Origin: JBEICQ01 sp046297395 | GTDB lineage: Bacteria; Bacteroidota; Bacteroidia; UBA4408 | Length of the DNA stretch: 64,000 nt | Assembly: GCA_046297395.1 (NCBI GenBank) | Contig: JBKCNM010000071.1 | Span: 9,638 to 73,637, forward strand | Reading direction: 5' to 3' | In this document: one piece after another, positions 35,833 to 45,165 of the stretch | How positions within the stretch are numbered: position 1 is the stretch's first letter | How the letters are laid out: the number at the start of each line of letters is the position of its first letter | Program-made: the position numbers and the translations under genes | The notes under the pieces: model-generated | Seen by the model: the letters and a program-made list of their open reading frames with translations, nothing else | What the model was told of the DNA's origin: nothing | The model's database searches: none

Positions 35833-38442
35833 TTATTGCGGAAAAGAATAGGTGAGAAGCAATTTTTTTAGTCCTTCTGTATCTGTTCCTCCTGCTGAGG
35901 CATAGTGAGCCTGTCCGCCACCCCCACCTTTGATAGAGGAGGCGAGCGTTTTGATGATTTCAGAAGCCTTGAGTTTTTTCTCTTCCATCAGTCTTTCACC
36001 CAACATGATATGCAGACTGGCTTTTCCGTTGATATTGCCTCCCAGCACCGCATACAACCCGGGAAACTCAGCCCTTAGGCGGAAACAAATATCCTTGAGC
36101 GTATCTGCATGGTCGGTTTCAACAAAAGCGGCAACAAAGTCTGTTCCGTTTTGTGATTTCACTTCAGCGCGCACTTTCCCAAACAAAACGCCTGCTTCTT
36201 TCTCCCTGAATTTTTCAATCTGTTTCTGTAACTCGGTATTTTTTTGCAGAAGTTCTTCAACTGCCCGTGCTGTTTGTTTAGGATTTTTTAGAAGCTGTTT
36301 GATGGTGTTTAATTCTTCCATCTGCTCCTTGATATATGCAGCTGCACGGGTTGAAGTAATTGCCTCTATCCTCCGGATACCTGCAGCTACCGCAGATTCA
36401 GTGATGATCTTGAAGTGGCCGATTTTACCTGTTTCATGAACATGCGTGCCTCCGCATAATTCGATGGAGTAGCCTGCATCGAAGGAGACAACCCTTACCA
36501 GATCACCATATTTTTCACCAAATAATGCCATTGCACCTTTGGCTCTTGCTTTTTCAATTCCGGTGATTTCTGTTTCGCGGGAAATATTCTCTCGTATTTT
36601 TTCATTCACCATTTCTTCAATGGCATTCAATTCGTTGGCACTTACTTTCTCGAAATGTGAGAAATCAAAGCGAAGGTATTCATCGTTGACGAGACTGCCT
36701 TTTTGCTCTACATGTGTTCCCAGTATTTTTCTGAGTGCTGCATGCATCAGGTGTGTGGCTGTATGGTTGTTCTCAATGAGTCTTCTTCTTTTTGCATCAA
36801 TCTGCGCCTCACAAACTTGCTCAGGATGCTTTGGCATGCGGTCACAAAGATGTATCCACATGCCGTTTTCTTTTCGGGTGTCACGCACATGAACAGTTTC
36901 ATCACTGAACACCAGTACACCTGCATCGCCTACCTGTCCTCCCGACTCGGCATAAAAAGGAGTTTCTCTCAGGACAAGTTCAATCTGTTCTTTTCCTTTC
37001 GCCTGCACTTTGCGGTGTTTGAGGATTTTGGTTTGGCACTTGTCCTGCTCATAGCCGATAAACACTGATTCGGCATCTGATGACAACACCGTCCAGTCAC
37101 CTGTTTCTACATTTCCGGCTGCTCGAGACCTTTCCTTTTGCTTATCAAGACACTTCCTGAACACCTCCATATCAACATCCACCTGATGTTCCCGTGCCAG
37201 CAGTTGTGTGAGGTCAATGGGAAATCCATATGTATCGAACAATTCGAAAGCAAAATTTCCGTCGATGGTTTTTCCTTGAAGGTTTTCCATGTAATGTTCA
37301 AACCTGTGGATGCCTGTACCGAGTGTTTTTAGGAATGCTGTTTCCTCTTCGCGGATGACTTTCTCAATCAGTGTTTGCTGTTGGATTAATTCAGGAAAAA
37401 ATTCACCCATCTGCTTCACCAGAATATCGGTGAGCATGTAAAGAAAAGGTGCCTGAATATCAAGAAAGGTGTAGTAATAACGAACGGCTCTTCTGAGGAT
37501 GCGCCTGATTACATAGCCTGCTTTGGCATTGCCCGGCAGTTGTCCGTCGGCAATGGCAAATGAGATGGTTCGTATATGATCAGACAATACGCGCATGGCG
37601 ATGTCTGTTTGTTCATCTTTTCCGTAGGGCTTTCCTGTTCTGGCAGAAATGAATTGAATAAGGGATTGAAAAATATCCGTATCGTAATTTGATTTTTTTC
37701 CTTGCAAAGCCATACATAGCCGCTCGAATCCCATGCCGGTATCTACATGTTGCTTGGGAAGTTTCACAAGTTCACCGCTTGCTTTTCGCTCAAACTCCAT
37801 GAACACCAGGTTCCAAATCTCAATTACCTGCGGATGTCCTGTATTGACCAGTGAGGCGCCGGATATTTTTGACTTTTCGGAATCACTTCTAAGATCAACA
37901 TGCACCTCTGAACATGGTCCGCAAGGCCCGGTATCACCCATTTCCCAAAAGTTGTCTTTTTTGTTGCCGCGAAGGATATGTGATTCATCAACAAATTGCT
38001 TCCATGTTTTTTGACTTTCTTCATCAAACAATAGTCCTTCCTCGGCATGACCTTCAAAAACGGTTACATACAGGTCTTTTTTGTCAAGTTTATACACTTC
38101 AGTGAGCAATTCCCAAGCCCAGGCAATCGCTTCCTTTTTGAAGTAATCTCCGAAGCTCCAGTTCCCAAGCATCTCAAACATCGTGTGGTGATAGGTATCT
38201 ACACCTACCTCTTCCAGGTCGTTGTGCTTGCCGCTTACACGAAGGCATTTTTGGGTATCTGCAATCCGGGGATTAATGATGGGTGCGTTTCCAAGAAATA
38301 GATCTTTAAAAGGAGCCATTCCACTGTTGTTGAACATCAGGGTAGGATCATCCTTTACAACCATGGGTGCACTCGGGACGATGAGGTGTCCTTTGTCCCT
38401 GAAAAAATCAAGGAAAATTTTTCGCACCTTTTTACTTTCCAT
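35833..38442 (-). CDS. alaS: alanyl-tRNA synthetase
   Basis: An 869-residue class II synthetase of normal length. The catalytic domain begins KVRKIFLDFFRDKGHLIVPS and includes NNSGMAPFKDLFLG. The editing domain carries the zinc-binding HTATHLMHAAL and CGGTHVHETG motifs. The C-terminal region has a coiled coil (NTELQKQIEKFREKEAG) and the DHHA1-like glycine-rich end GGGGGQAHYASAGG. Starts at the ATG at 38442. It is followed by porQ. Confidence 0.98.
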   Translation of the reverse strand: MESKKVRKIFLDFFRDKGHLIVPSAPMVVKDDPTLMFNNSGMAPFKDLFLGNAPIINPRIADTQKCLRVSGKHNDLEEVGVDTYHHTMFEMLGNWSFGDYFKKEAIAWAWELLTEVYKLDKKDLYVTVFEGHAEEGLLFDEESQKTWKQFVDESHILRGNKKDNFWEMGDTGPCGPCSEVHVDLRSDSEKSKISGASLVNTGHPQVIEIWNLVFMEFERKASGELVKLPKQHVDTGMGFERLCMALQGKKSNYDTDIFQSLIQFISARTGKPYGKDEQTDIAMRVLSDHIRTISFAIADGQLPGNAKAGYVIRRILRRAVRYYYTFLDIQAPFLYMLTDILVKQMGEFFPELIQQQTLIEKVIREEETAFLKTLGTGIHRFEHYMENLQGKTIDGNFAFELFDTYGFPIDLTQLLAREHQVDVDMEVFRKCLDKQKERSRAAGNVETGDWTVLSSDAESVFIGYEQDKCQTKILKHRKVQAKGKEQIELVLRETPFYAESGGQVGDAGVLVFSDETVHVRDTRKENGMWIHLCDRMPKHPEQVCEAQIDAKRRRLIENNHTATHLMHAALRKILGTHVEQKGSLVNDEYLRFDFSHFEKVSANELNAIEEMVNEKIRENISRETEITGIEKARAKGAMALFGEKYGDLVRVVSFDAGYSIELCGGTHVHETGKIGHFKIITESAVAAGIRRIEAITSTRAAAYIKEQMEELNTIKQLLKNPKQTARAVEELLQKNTELQKQIEKFREKEAGVLFGKVRAEVKSQNGTDFVAAFVETDHADTLKDICFRLRAEFPGLYAVLGGNINGKASLHIMLGERLMEEKKLKASEIIKTLASSIKGGGGGQAHYASAGGTDTEGLKKLLLTYSFPQ

Positions 38443-38523
38443 ACATTGAACTAAGAAATAATGTTGAGACCTTTATAGGGATGGCGAATTTACAATTATT
38501 CCCTAACTTGGCGAGCGGGCAAT

Positions 38524-39492
38524 ATGTCGAAAGTAAAATTTTATTTCAATACCAAATCCCTGACCTTCGAAAAGGTTCAGCTTCGTTTTTGGGATCGAGT
38601 AAAGAAGATGCTCACCTATCTTCTAACCGGTCTGGTTTTTGCCTCTGCCACATTGCTGGTGGCCTATAACCTATTTGACTCTCCCAAGGAAAAACGGCTG
38701 AAAAGGGAAATCGAACAGCTCACTTATCAATACGAGGACCTCAGCAACCGACTCAATCAGTTGTCCTATGTGTTGAGTGACATGCAACAAAGAGACGATA
38801 ATATTTACCGCATGATATTTGAATCAGAACCTGTGCCACTCGAAGTGAGAAATGCCGGTTTTGGTGGGGTAGACATTTACAAAAAACTGGAAGGATTTGA
38901 TAATTCTGCGCTGATGATAGAGCTTACCAAAAAGTTGGATCGTTTTGCCAAACAGGCTTACATCCAAAGCCGCAGCTTTGATCAGGTGGTGAACCTTGCC
39001 CGCAACAAACAAAAACTGCTTTCAGCTATTCCGGCCATTCAGCCTATCTCCAAATTGCGCCTTCGTCACATGTCGGGTTTCGGCTACCGCATGCACCCCA
39101 TTTATAAAACCAGCAATTTTCATCCGGGCATTGATTTTTCCGCTCCCACCGGAACTCCCATCTATGCCACAGGTGATGGGGTTGTTGAGAGAGCGGATAA
39201 TCTCGCACAAGGATATGGAAACCATGTGGTGGTGTCGCATGGTTTTGGATATTCCACCTTATACGGACACATGTCGAGAATCAAAGTGAGGGCAGGACAA
39301 AAAATCAGAAGAGGCGAGGTGATTGGATTTGTTGGCAGTACAGGTCTTTCAACTGCTCCGCATGTCCATTACGAAATCATCAAGAACGGTCAAAAAATCA
39401 ATCCAATCAATTACTTCTATGCGGATCTTTCACCTTCTGAATACCAGGAAATGGTGAGGAAAGCAGAGGAGGCAAACCAGTCTTTCGATTGA
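38524..39492 (+). CDS. M23 family (LytM-type) zinc metallopeptidase
   Basis: A 322-residue inner-membrane-anchored protein. A membrane segment at about residues 35-57 is followed by a coiled coil (about 60-85, RLKREIEQLTYQYEDLSNRL), then the M23 domain. The zinc ligands and catalytic residues are all present: H200 and D204 in HPGIDFS, and H280/H282 in HVHYE. It probably cleaves peptidoglycan cross-bridges or activates an amidase. Bacteroidota genomes often carry this gene next to alaS, divergently, as here. Confidence 0.9.
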   Translation: MSKVKFYFNTKSLTFEKVQLRFWDRVKKMLTYLLTGLVFASATLLVAYNLFDSPKEKRLKREIEQLTYQYEDLSNRLNQLSYVLSDMQQRDDNIYRMIFESEPVPLEVRNAGFGGVDIYKKLEGFDNSALMIELTKKLDRFAKQAYIQSRSFDQVVNLARNKQKLLSAIPAIQPISKLRLRHMSGFGYRMHPIYKTSNFHPGIDFSAPTGTPIYATGDGVVERADNLAQGYGNHVVVSHGFGYSTLYGHMSRIKVRAGQKIRRGEVIGFVGSTGLSTAPHVHYEIIKNGQKINPINYFYADLSPSEYQEMVRKAEEANQSFD

Positions 39493-39496
39493 TGTT

Positions 39497-41518
39497 TCAG
39501 CGGAGTTTCTCCAGTGCATACATCTCATCTCTCAATCTGGCAGCTTCAATAAAATCAAGGTCTTTGGCAGCTTGTTGCATCTGTTTTCTCAAGGCCGTAA
39601 TCTTTTTCTCCAAATCCTCCCTTGAGTAATATTTTTCAACAGACTCAGCGGCTTTACTTCCCTGCTTCTCAGAAATTTCGCGTTGCGCTTTCTCGAAATT
39701 AAAGTGGTGATCTGCCACTTTTGTCTGGCCCAGAATGGCTTCTTTCGATTTGATAATTTGAGAGGGAACAATTTGATGATCGGTATTGTACTTCATTTGA
39801 ATGACTCTTCTCCTTTCTGTTTCATTAATCAGATAATGCATGGAGTCGGTAATTTTATCTGCATACAAAATCACTTTGCCTTCCAGGTTTCTGGCCGCCC
39901 TGCCTGCTGTTTGCACCAGTGAACGCTGAGACCTTAAAAAGCCTTCTTTGTCAGCGTCAAGTACCGCCACCAATGAAACTTCAGGTAAGTCAAGTCCCTC
40001 TCTCAGAAGATTCACGCCGATGAGTACATCGAGGGTTCCCAATCTCAAGTCTCTCAGGATATCCACCCTTTCAAGTGTATCCACATCGGAATGAATATAC
40101 CTGCATTTGATGCTTAGGTTGGCAAGGTATTTAGACAACTCTTCTGCCATCCTTTTGGTGAGTGTGGTTACCAGCACCCTTTCATTTTTTTGTACCCTGA
40201 TGGCAATTTCTTCCAGAAGATCATCCACCTGCTGCGTTGCCGGTCTCACCTCAATCACAGGATCTAAAAGCCCTGTGGGCCTGATGATTTGCTCAACAAT
40301 GGCGCCTCCTGTTTTTTCCAATTCATAATCCGCAGGCGTGGCCGAAACAAAAATCAGCTGGCCGGCCATTCCCTCAAACTCCTGAAAAGTAAGCGGGCGA
40401 TTATCCAATGCAGCAGGTAACCTGAAGCCATATTCCACCAGATTGATTTTCCGGCTTCTGTCACCGCCATACATGGCCCGGATTTGCGGAATGGTAACAT
40501 GACTTTCGTCTACCACCATCAGGAAATCATCCGGAAAATAATCGAGCAAACAAAAAGGTCTCTCTCCTGACTTGCGGTTGTCAAAATACCGGGAATAATT
40601 TTCAATGCCGCTGCAGTAACCCAGCTCTCTCATCATCTCAAGATCATAGGTAACCCTCTCTTCAATGCGTTTTGCTTCCAAGTGTTTTCCATTCGAAACA
40701 AAATATTCAACTTGTTTTACCATGTCATCCTGGATGTGATTCATCGCATTTTTCATGGATTCTTTGCTGGTTACAAAAAGATTGGCAGGAGCAATAGCCA
40801 CTTCTTCAAAAGAATCAAAACGATGCCCGCTGATGGGATCAAAAGATTCTATTCCTTCAATGGTATTTGCATCATAAAAAACCCTGAAGGCATAATCGGT
40901 ATAGGACAAATAGATGTCAACCGTATCTCCTTTCACCCTGAAACTACCCCTGTTAAAATCTGCAGTGGTTCTTACATACAGGCTATTGACCAGGGCATGT
41001 AAAAATTGATTTCGGCTCATCACCATCCCTTTTTTGATGCGGATGGTATTCGCTTTAAAATCATCCGGATTACCCATGCCGTAAATACAAGAAACCGAGG
41101 AAACCACAATCACATCCCTGCGCCCCGACATCAGCGAATGTGTGGTGCTGATCCGAAGTTTTTCAATTTCATCATTGATCGAAAGGTCTTTCTCGATATA
41201 GGTATTGGTTGTGGGAATGTAGGCCTCAGGCTGATAATAATCGTAATAGGAGACAAAATATTCTACTGCATTCTGCGGAAAAAATTGTTTGAATTCTCCG
41301 TAAAGTTGGGCAGCAAGCGTTTTGTTGTGGCTTAAAACGAGCGTAGGTCGTTGGATCTGTTGAATAACATTGGCGATGGTAAAGGTTTTTCCGGAACCTG
41401 TTACACCCAGCAATACCTGGTGCTTTTCGCCATGCGAAATGCCCTCTATCAGTTTGGCAATGGCTGCCGGTTGATCCCCGGTGGGCTTAAATGGTGAGGA
41501 TATGGAAAAGGAAGGCAT
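39497..41518 (-). CDS. uvrB: excinuclease ABC subunit B
   Basis: A 673-residue helicase-like damage verification subunit. Walker A is LLGVTGSGKTFTIANVI; the beta-hairpin region is YVSYYDYYQPEAYIP. Later motifs are VDESHVTIPQIRAMYGGDRS and QTAGRAARNLEGKVILYAD. The C-terminal UVR motif that contacts UvrC (LEKKITALRKQMQQAAKDLD) is intact. Starts at the ATG at 41518. It ends 4 bases from the M23 gene, convergently. Confidence 0.98.
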   Translation of the reverse strand: MPSFSISSPFKPTGDQPAAIAKLIEGISHGEKHQVLLGVTGSGKTFTIANVIQQIQRPTLVLSHNKTLAAQLYGEFKQFFPQNAVEYFVSYYDYYQPEAYIPTTNTYIEKDLSINDEIEKLRISTTHSLMSGRRDVIVVSSVSCIYGMGNPDDFKANTIRIKKGMVMSRNQFLHALVNSLYVRTTADFNRGSFRVKGDTVDIYLSYTDYAFRVFYDANTIEGIESFDPISGHRFDSFEEVAIAPANLFVTSKESMKNAMNHIQDDMVKQVEYFVSNGKHLEAKRIEERVTYDLEMMRELGYCSGIENYSRYFDNRKSGERPFCLLDYFPDDFLMVVDESHVTIPQIRAMYGGDRSRKINLVEYGFRLPAALDNRPLTFQEFEGMAGQLIFVSATPADYELEKTGGAIVEQIIRPTGLLDPVIEVRPATQQVDDLLEEIAIRVQKNERVLVTTLTKRMAEELSKYLANLSIKCRYIHSDVDTLERVDILRDLRLGTLDVLIGVNLLREGLDLPEVSLVAVLDADKEGFLRSQRSLVQTAGRAARNLEGKVILYADKITDSMHYLINETERRRVIQMKYNTDHQIVPSQIIKSKEAILGQTKVADHHFNFEKAQREISEKQGSKAAESVEKYYSREDLEKKITALRKQMQQAAKDLDFIEAARLRDEMYALEKLR

Positions 41519-41565
41519 GTCTTTGGGTTGTTGTAAATTTACTCACTCCTCAGCAATTTGTCACC

Positions 41566-43458
41566 TTATTTGAGTGAGGGATCTATCGACTGAGCCTGTT
41601 TTAACAATTCTTCGGCTTTTTCTTTTTTTCCGATGAAGGCATAGGATTTTGACATGTAAAACAAGGCTTTTGCATTGCTTGGGTCAATCTGTAATGCGCG
41701 CTCGAACATGTTTATGCTTTCGGGGTATTTTCCAAGCATCCCATAACAACTGCCCATGTTTACGATGGCATCTGTAAATCTGGGATTCAAGGTGGAAGCT
41801 TTTTCATACATCGCAATGGCCTCATTGTATCGTCCGCTCATAAAATAAATAGCCGCCAGGTTGTTGATTGAAATGGCATCATTCGCTTGGGTTTTCAGGG
41901 CTTGTTTGTAGCACTTTTCTGCTTCCTTGTAATTTCCCAAGCGATAATAGCCAACACCCATCTGCGTAAGAGCATCCGGATAATCAGGAATGATTTCTTC
42001 GGCATGCCGGAGATAGCCGATGGCTTCTTCAATCCATGTTTTTCTCTTCTCGGCATCTTTCATGGTATCACCCACAAGTTTGATCAATTCATTTCCCAGA
42101 TAATAATTGGAGCGGGCAGATTGAAGACTTTTAGGAAGATCTTTTCGATAGAGTGTCAGATTGTCTTTCCAATCAGGATTTCTTTTGATAGTAAGGATGG
42201 AAAACACCAAAACAATACTTGACAACACATAAAGAGATATCTTTTTTTCAGGATCATTCAGCCAGGTCATGGCTGTTCCTTTGCCTTTTGAACCTGCACC
42301 CAGCAGGGCCGGTAAAGCAAGGCAGAAACCAAATGATGAAAAGTAAATAAAACGCTCTCCCATGGCAGCTCCTATGGTGATAACCAAGTTGGAATACAGC
42401 ACTAATCCAAGGAGATAAATACCCGAAAAAAGTGCCCATCTTTTGCGCTTTAATATGCCCCATACGCTCACCGCAATCAGTGTTGCATATATGAGCAAAC
42501 ACAAAATGGCTTTCGGATCGGTGAATCCCACAATTGGAATTTGGTTGTAGGAATAATTGTACAAGAGTGGATAGGGAAGAATAAGTAGTTTTAGATACAT
42601 GCCAAGGATGACGCATACTGTGGCAAACTTTTCCGAAGTATTGCCGGTAGCCATCAGGAGATTATCAATCACGGATACATTTTCGAGACCTACACTGCTG
42701 CCAAGAATTTGTCTGCGCATGAGCAGAAAAATCATGAGCGCACCCATGGGCAGTATGGCTCCAAAGCCTCTTCTTGTGAGAGGCAAGTCATTTTGATACC
42801 ACAGGAAAAGTGGTATCATGCCCAGGAAAAGGACAGCAGATTCTTTGCTCAGAAGCGCAAGAAAGAAGAATACACAAGCCCTGACAAGCGCCGCAATCCT
42901 GTTTTCTTTTGCATAGGTCAGAACACCATCAGTGGCAAGAAGTCCGAATAAAAAACTCATCAACTCGTCAAGACTTTTGATGCTGCCCGTAACCTCCGTG
43001 TGAATGGGATGTACCGCAAATAACAACATGCCCCAGAAGGCAATCCACTCAGGCCAGTCGGGAAAATGTTTTCGAAGAAAAACAAAGCCAAACAATACCG
43101 TAAGGACAAAGAGAAGCAAGTTTATAAAATGTCCGAACCATGGCTTATCGGGAAAAAACTCCCATTGGAGGGCGAAAACAGTGAGTGTCAGGGGTCGATA
43201 CAAACCATCCTGCACATTCAGGTAGCCAAACCGATAGGATGATTTCCAGATAAGAGGAATGCCTTTGCTACCCTGATTTACAATATTGTTTTCTTTTTGT
43301 ACCGAAAAATCGTCGAGCGTATATCCGTTGCTCAGGGTGTTCAGATAAACGGCAATCGCAAAAAATCCAAGGATGAACAGCAAGGATTTTTGAATGATTG
43401 GAGTGCGTTCAATTTTTTTTTCTGACTTGGGAAGATGTTTTGCTTTTTTCTTGTTCAT
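41566..43458 (-). CDS. TMTC-like polytopic membrane protein with TPR tail
   Basis: A 630-residue protein. Residues about 20-430 hold about ten membrane segments and the motifs GYTLDDFSV and VHPIHTEVTGSIKSLDEL, resembling the TMTC/DUF1736 O-mannosyltransferase-like family of the GT-C type. The C-terminal ~190 residues are tetratricopeptide repeats (ALTQMGVGYYRLGNYKEAEK and similar) likely facing the periplasm. The acidic pair expected in the first loop of GT-C enzymes is represented by DD in LDDF. Protein glycosylation is possible but unproven. Its ATG overlaps the stop of the TonB-domain gene by 4 bases. Confidence 0.8.
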   Translation of the reverse strand: MNKKKAKHLPKSEKKIERTPIIQKSLLFILGFFAIAVYLNTLSNGYTLDDFSVQKENNIVNQGSKGIPLIWKSSYRFGYLNVQDGLYRPLTLTVFALQWEFFPDKPWFGHFINLLLFVLTVLFGFVFLRKHFPDWPEWIAFWGMLLFAVHPIHTEVTGSIKSLDELMSFLFGLLATDGVLTYAKENRIAALVRACVFFFLALLSKESAVLFLGMIPLFLWYQNDLPLTRRGFGAILPMGALMIFLLMRRQILGSSVGLENVSVIDNLLMATGNTSEKFATVCVILGMYLKLLILPYPLLYNYSYNQIPIVGFTDPKAILCLLIYATLIAVSVWGILKRKRWALFSGIYLLGLVLYSNLVITIGAAMGERFIYFSSFGFCLALPALLGAGSKGKGTAMTWLNDPEKKISLYVLSSIVLVFSILTIKRNPDWKDNLTLYRKDLPKSLQSARSNYYLGNELIKLVGDTMKDAEKRKTWIEEAIGYLRHAEEIIPDYPDALTQMGVGYYRLGNYKEAEKCYKQALKTQANDAISINNLAAIYFMSGRYNEAIAMYEKASTLNPRFTDAIVNMGSCYGMLGKYPESINMFERALQIDPSNAKALFYMSKSYAFIGKKEKAEELLKQAQSIDPSLK

Positions 43459-43823
43459 TGTTTACCGCGCAGGAGAATTTCGGTCATCATGTTCATTTTT
43501 ACAGGTTTGCCCTCTTTGATGGCAGGGATGAATCGTGCTTTTTCCATCAGCTTAACAACCTGTTCGTCAACGGAAGGATGCAGGCCCTCTATAATAATCA
43601 CACCGGACACGGAGCTATCCGGATGCACATCAAAACTCAGCTGAATGGTTCCTTCTTGCAGCTTGTTTTCATCGTTCAATCGCATGTTTTTTTGAATGTA
43701 ATTTACAAGTGCATCTTCCTTACCCGGATAAGATGGTAGTTGATCTACCGGACTTTGGGCTTTTAGCCCTTTCGAAAATCCAATAAAAAAAAGCAGCAGA
43801 AGAATAAGCCGAAAGTGGAACAT
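43455..43823 (-). CDS. TonB C-terminal domain protein
   Basis: A 122-residue exported protein. A signal peptide (LILLLLFFIGFSKGLKAQ) is followed directly by a TonB-C domain (IQLSFDVHPDSSVSGVII, LHPSVDEQVVKLMEKARF, FIPAIKEGKPVKMNMMTEI). The long Pro-rich linker and N-terminal anchor of a true TonB are missing. It may therefore be a periplasmic accessory rather than an energy transducer. I use the ATG at 43823; a GTG five codons upstream would extend the signal peptide needlessly. It comes first in a two-gene unit with the TMTC-like gene. Confidence 0.8.
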   Translation of the reverse strand: MFHFRLILLLLFFIGFSKGLKAQSPVDQLPSYPGKEDALVNYIQKNMRLNDENKLQEGTIQLSFDVHPDSSVSGVIIIEGLHPSVDEQVVKLMEKARFIPAIKEGKPVKMNMMTEILLRGKQ

Positions 43824-43850
43824 AAACCAAAGAAACACATTTTTTTATTG

Positions 43851-45119
43851 ATGAGAGGCTTGAATTTTTACTTAAGATTGTATAGGTTCGCCGCAATGTT
43901 TGCGAGAATTTTTTTTATTTTTTTACTTCTGACGAGGGTTATTTCAACGGCTCAGAATCCGGAATCTGCCCTGCAGCTTGCAAGGGAGAAAGCGAAGCAA
44001 AAAAAATACAGGGAGGCAGTCATCGAGTATGACAAAGTGCTGAGCAAGCAAAAAGATAATTTTATTGCTTACGCTGAGCGCGGACAAGCCAAGTATGAAT
44101 TAGGTAAAAAAGAGGATGCCTACAAGGATTTTGACAAAGCAATAGCACTTAATAAAGAGTACTTTCAATCTTTGATGGTAAGGGCATCAGCCTATGAAAA
44201 AGATGGGAATTTTGCGCGTGCCATCGAGGATTACACCCGTGTAATACAAGTAAATCCGGCCAATACAGAGGCGCCTGTGCTCAGAGGATTGGCCCTTATC
44301 AGACTTGGAAAATACCGTGAAGCCGAAAAAGATTTCGATGCAACTTTATCCAGATCTCCCCGCAATTTTAAGGCCTTCCTGGGGAAAGCAATCATCGCAG
44401 AAAAAGAGAAACGCTTCGAAGAAGCCATCAATCATTCTTCCAAAGCCATAGAGCTCAATAAAAATGCTGCTGAGGCTTATTATTGTAGGGCAAGGGCGCA
44501 AACAGCACTGAAAAAATCTCAGGCATCTTTAACAGACTTTGCAAAAGCAATCGCCCTCGGAGAATCAGGAGAGCCCGTTTGGTTGGATTATGCCAACGCT
44601 GCCCTCTCCTGCGGAAATCAGGAGGTTATTCAAACCTGTTTGCAAACCCTCACCACCAAGTTAAAATCAAAAAATCCAAAGATTTCCTATATCCGTGCCC
44701 AAGCAGCATTTATCAAAAATGATTTTGGAACGGCCTCTCGTGAGTACACCAAAATTATCACCGCAGATGCCAAGTCAATGAAAGCCTACCTTGAAAGAGG
44801 AAAATGCTATTATCTCATGGGTGCCGGAAAGTACCCCTTGGCGCTGAAGGATTTTCAGAAAGCAACAAGTCTGGATCCCACCAGCGAAGAAGCCTGGTTT
44901 GGATATGGGAAGATGGCCTTTGAATCAAACCAGTTTGACTTGGGAAGTGAGGCTCTCAGCAGGGCTATATCCATCAAACAAACGGCAGAGGCCTATTACC
45001 TGAGGAGCAAATGTTACTACAAACTAAAGCGGCAAAAAGAATGCTGTGCAGACCTCCGGAAATCACTTGAAATGGGTATGGGAACTGCCCAAAAAGATAT
45101 TGACCGGGTATGCCGCTGA
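43851..45119 (+). CDS. secreted tetratricopeptide repeat protein
   Basis: A 422-residue protein made almost wholly of TPR units (QLAREKAKQKKYREAVIEYD, QAKYELGKKEDAYKDFDKAI and about eight more). A signal peptide ends in LLLTRVISTAQ. The ATG at 43896 would place a shorter n-region directly before this signal (407 residues), and either start is possible. It probably serves as a periplasmic or surface scaffold. It is divergent from the TonB-domain gene, with very little spacing, and precedes ettA. No partner can be named. Confidence 0.8.
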   Translation: MRGLNFYLRLYRFAAMFARIFFIFLLLTRVISTAQNPESALQLAREKAKQKKYREAVIEYDKVLSKQKDNFIAYAERGQAKYELGKKEDAYKDFDKAIALNKEYFQSLMVRASAYEKDGNFARAIEDYTRVIQVNPANTEAPVLRGLALIRLGKYREAEKDFDATLSRSPRNFKAFLGKAIIAEKEKRFEEAINHSSKAIELNKNAAEAYYCRARAQTALKKSQASLTDFAKAIALGESGEPVWLDYANAALSCGNQEVIQTCLQTLTTKLKSKNPKISYIRAQAAFIKNDFGTASREYTKIITADAKSMKAYLERGKCYYLMGAGKYPLALKDFQKATSLDPTSEEAWFGYGKMAFESNQFDLGSEALSRAISIKQTAEAYYLRSKCYYKLKRQKECCADLRKSLEMGMGTAQKDIDRVCR

Positions 45120-45134
45120 CTCCCTGAATAGTCA

Positions 45135-45142
45135 TACATTTG
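45135..45142 (+). promoter_or_regulatory. TAnnTTTG -7 box for ettA
   Basis: TACATTTG matches exactly, 23 bases before the ettA ATG at 45166. It supports that start rather than earlier in-frame codons. Confidence 0.5.
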
Positions 45143-45165
45143 CCACCTCAAACAATTCCATTTTT

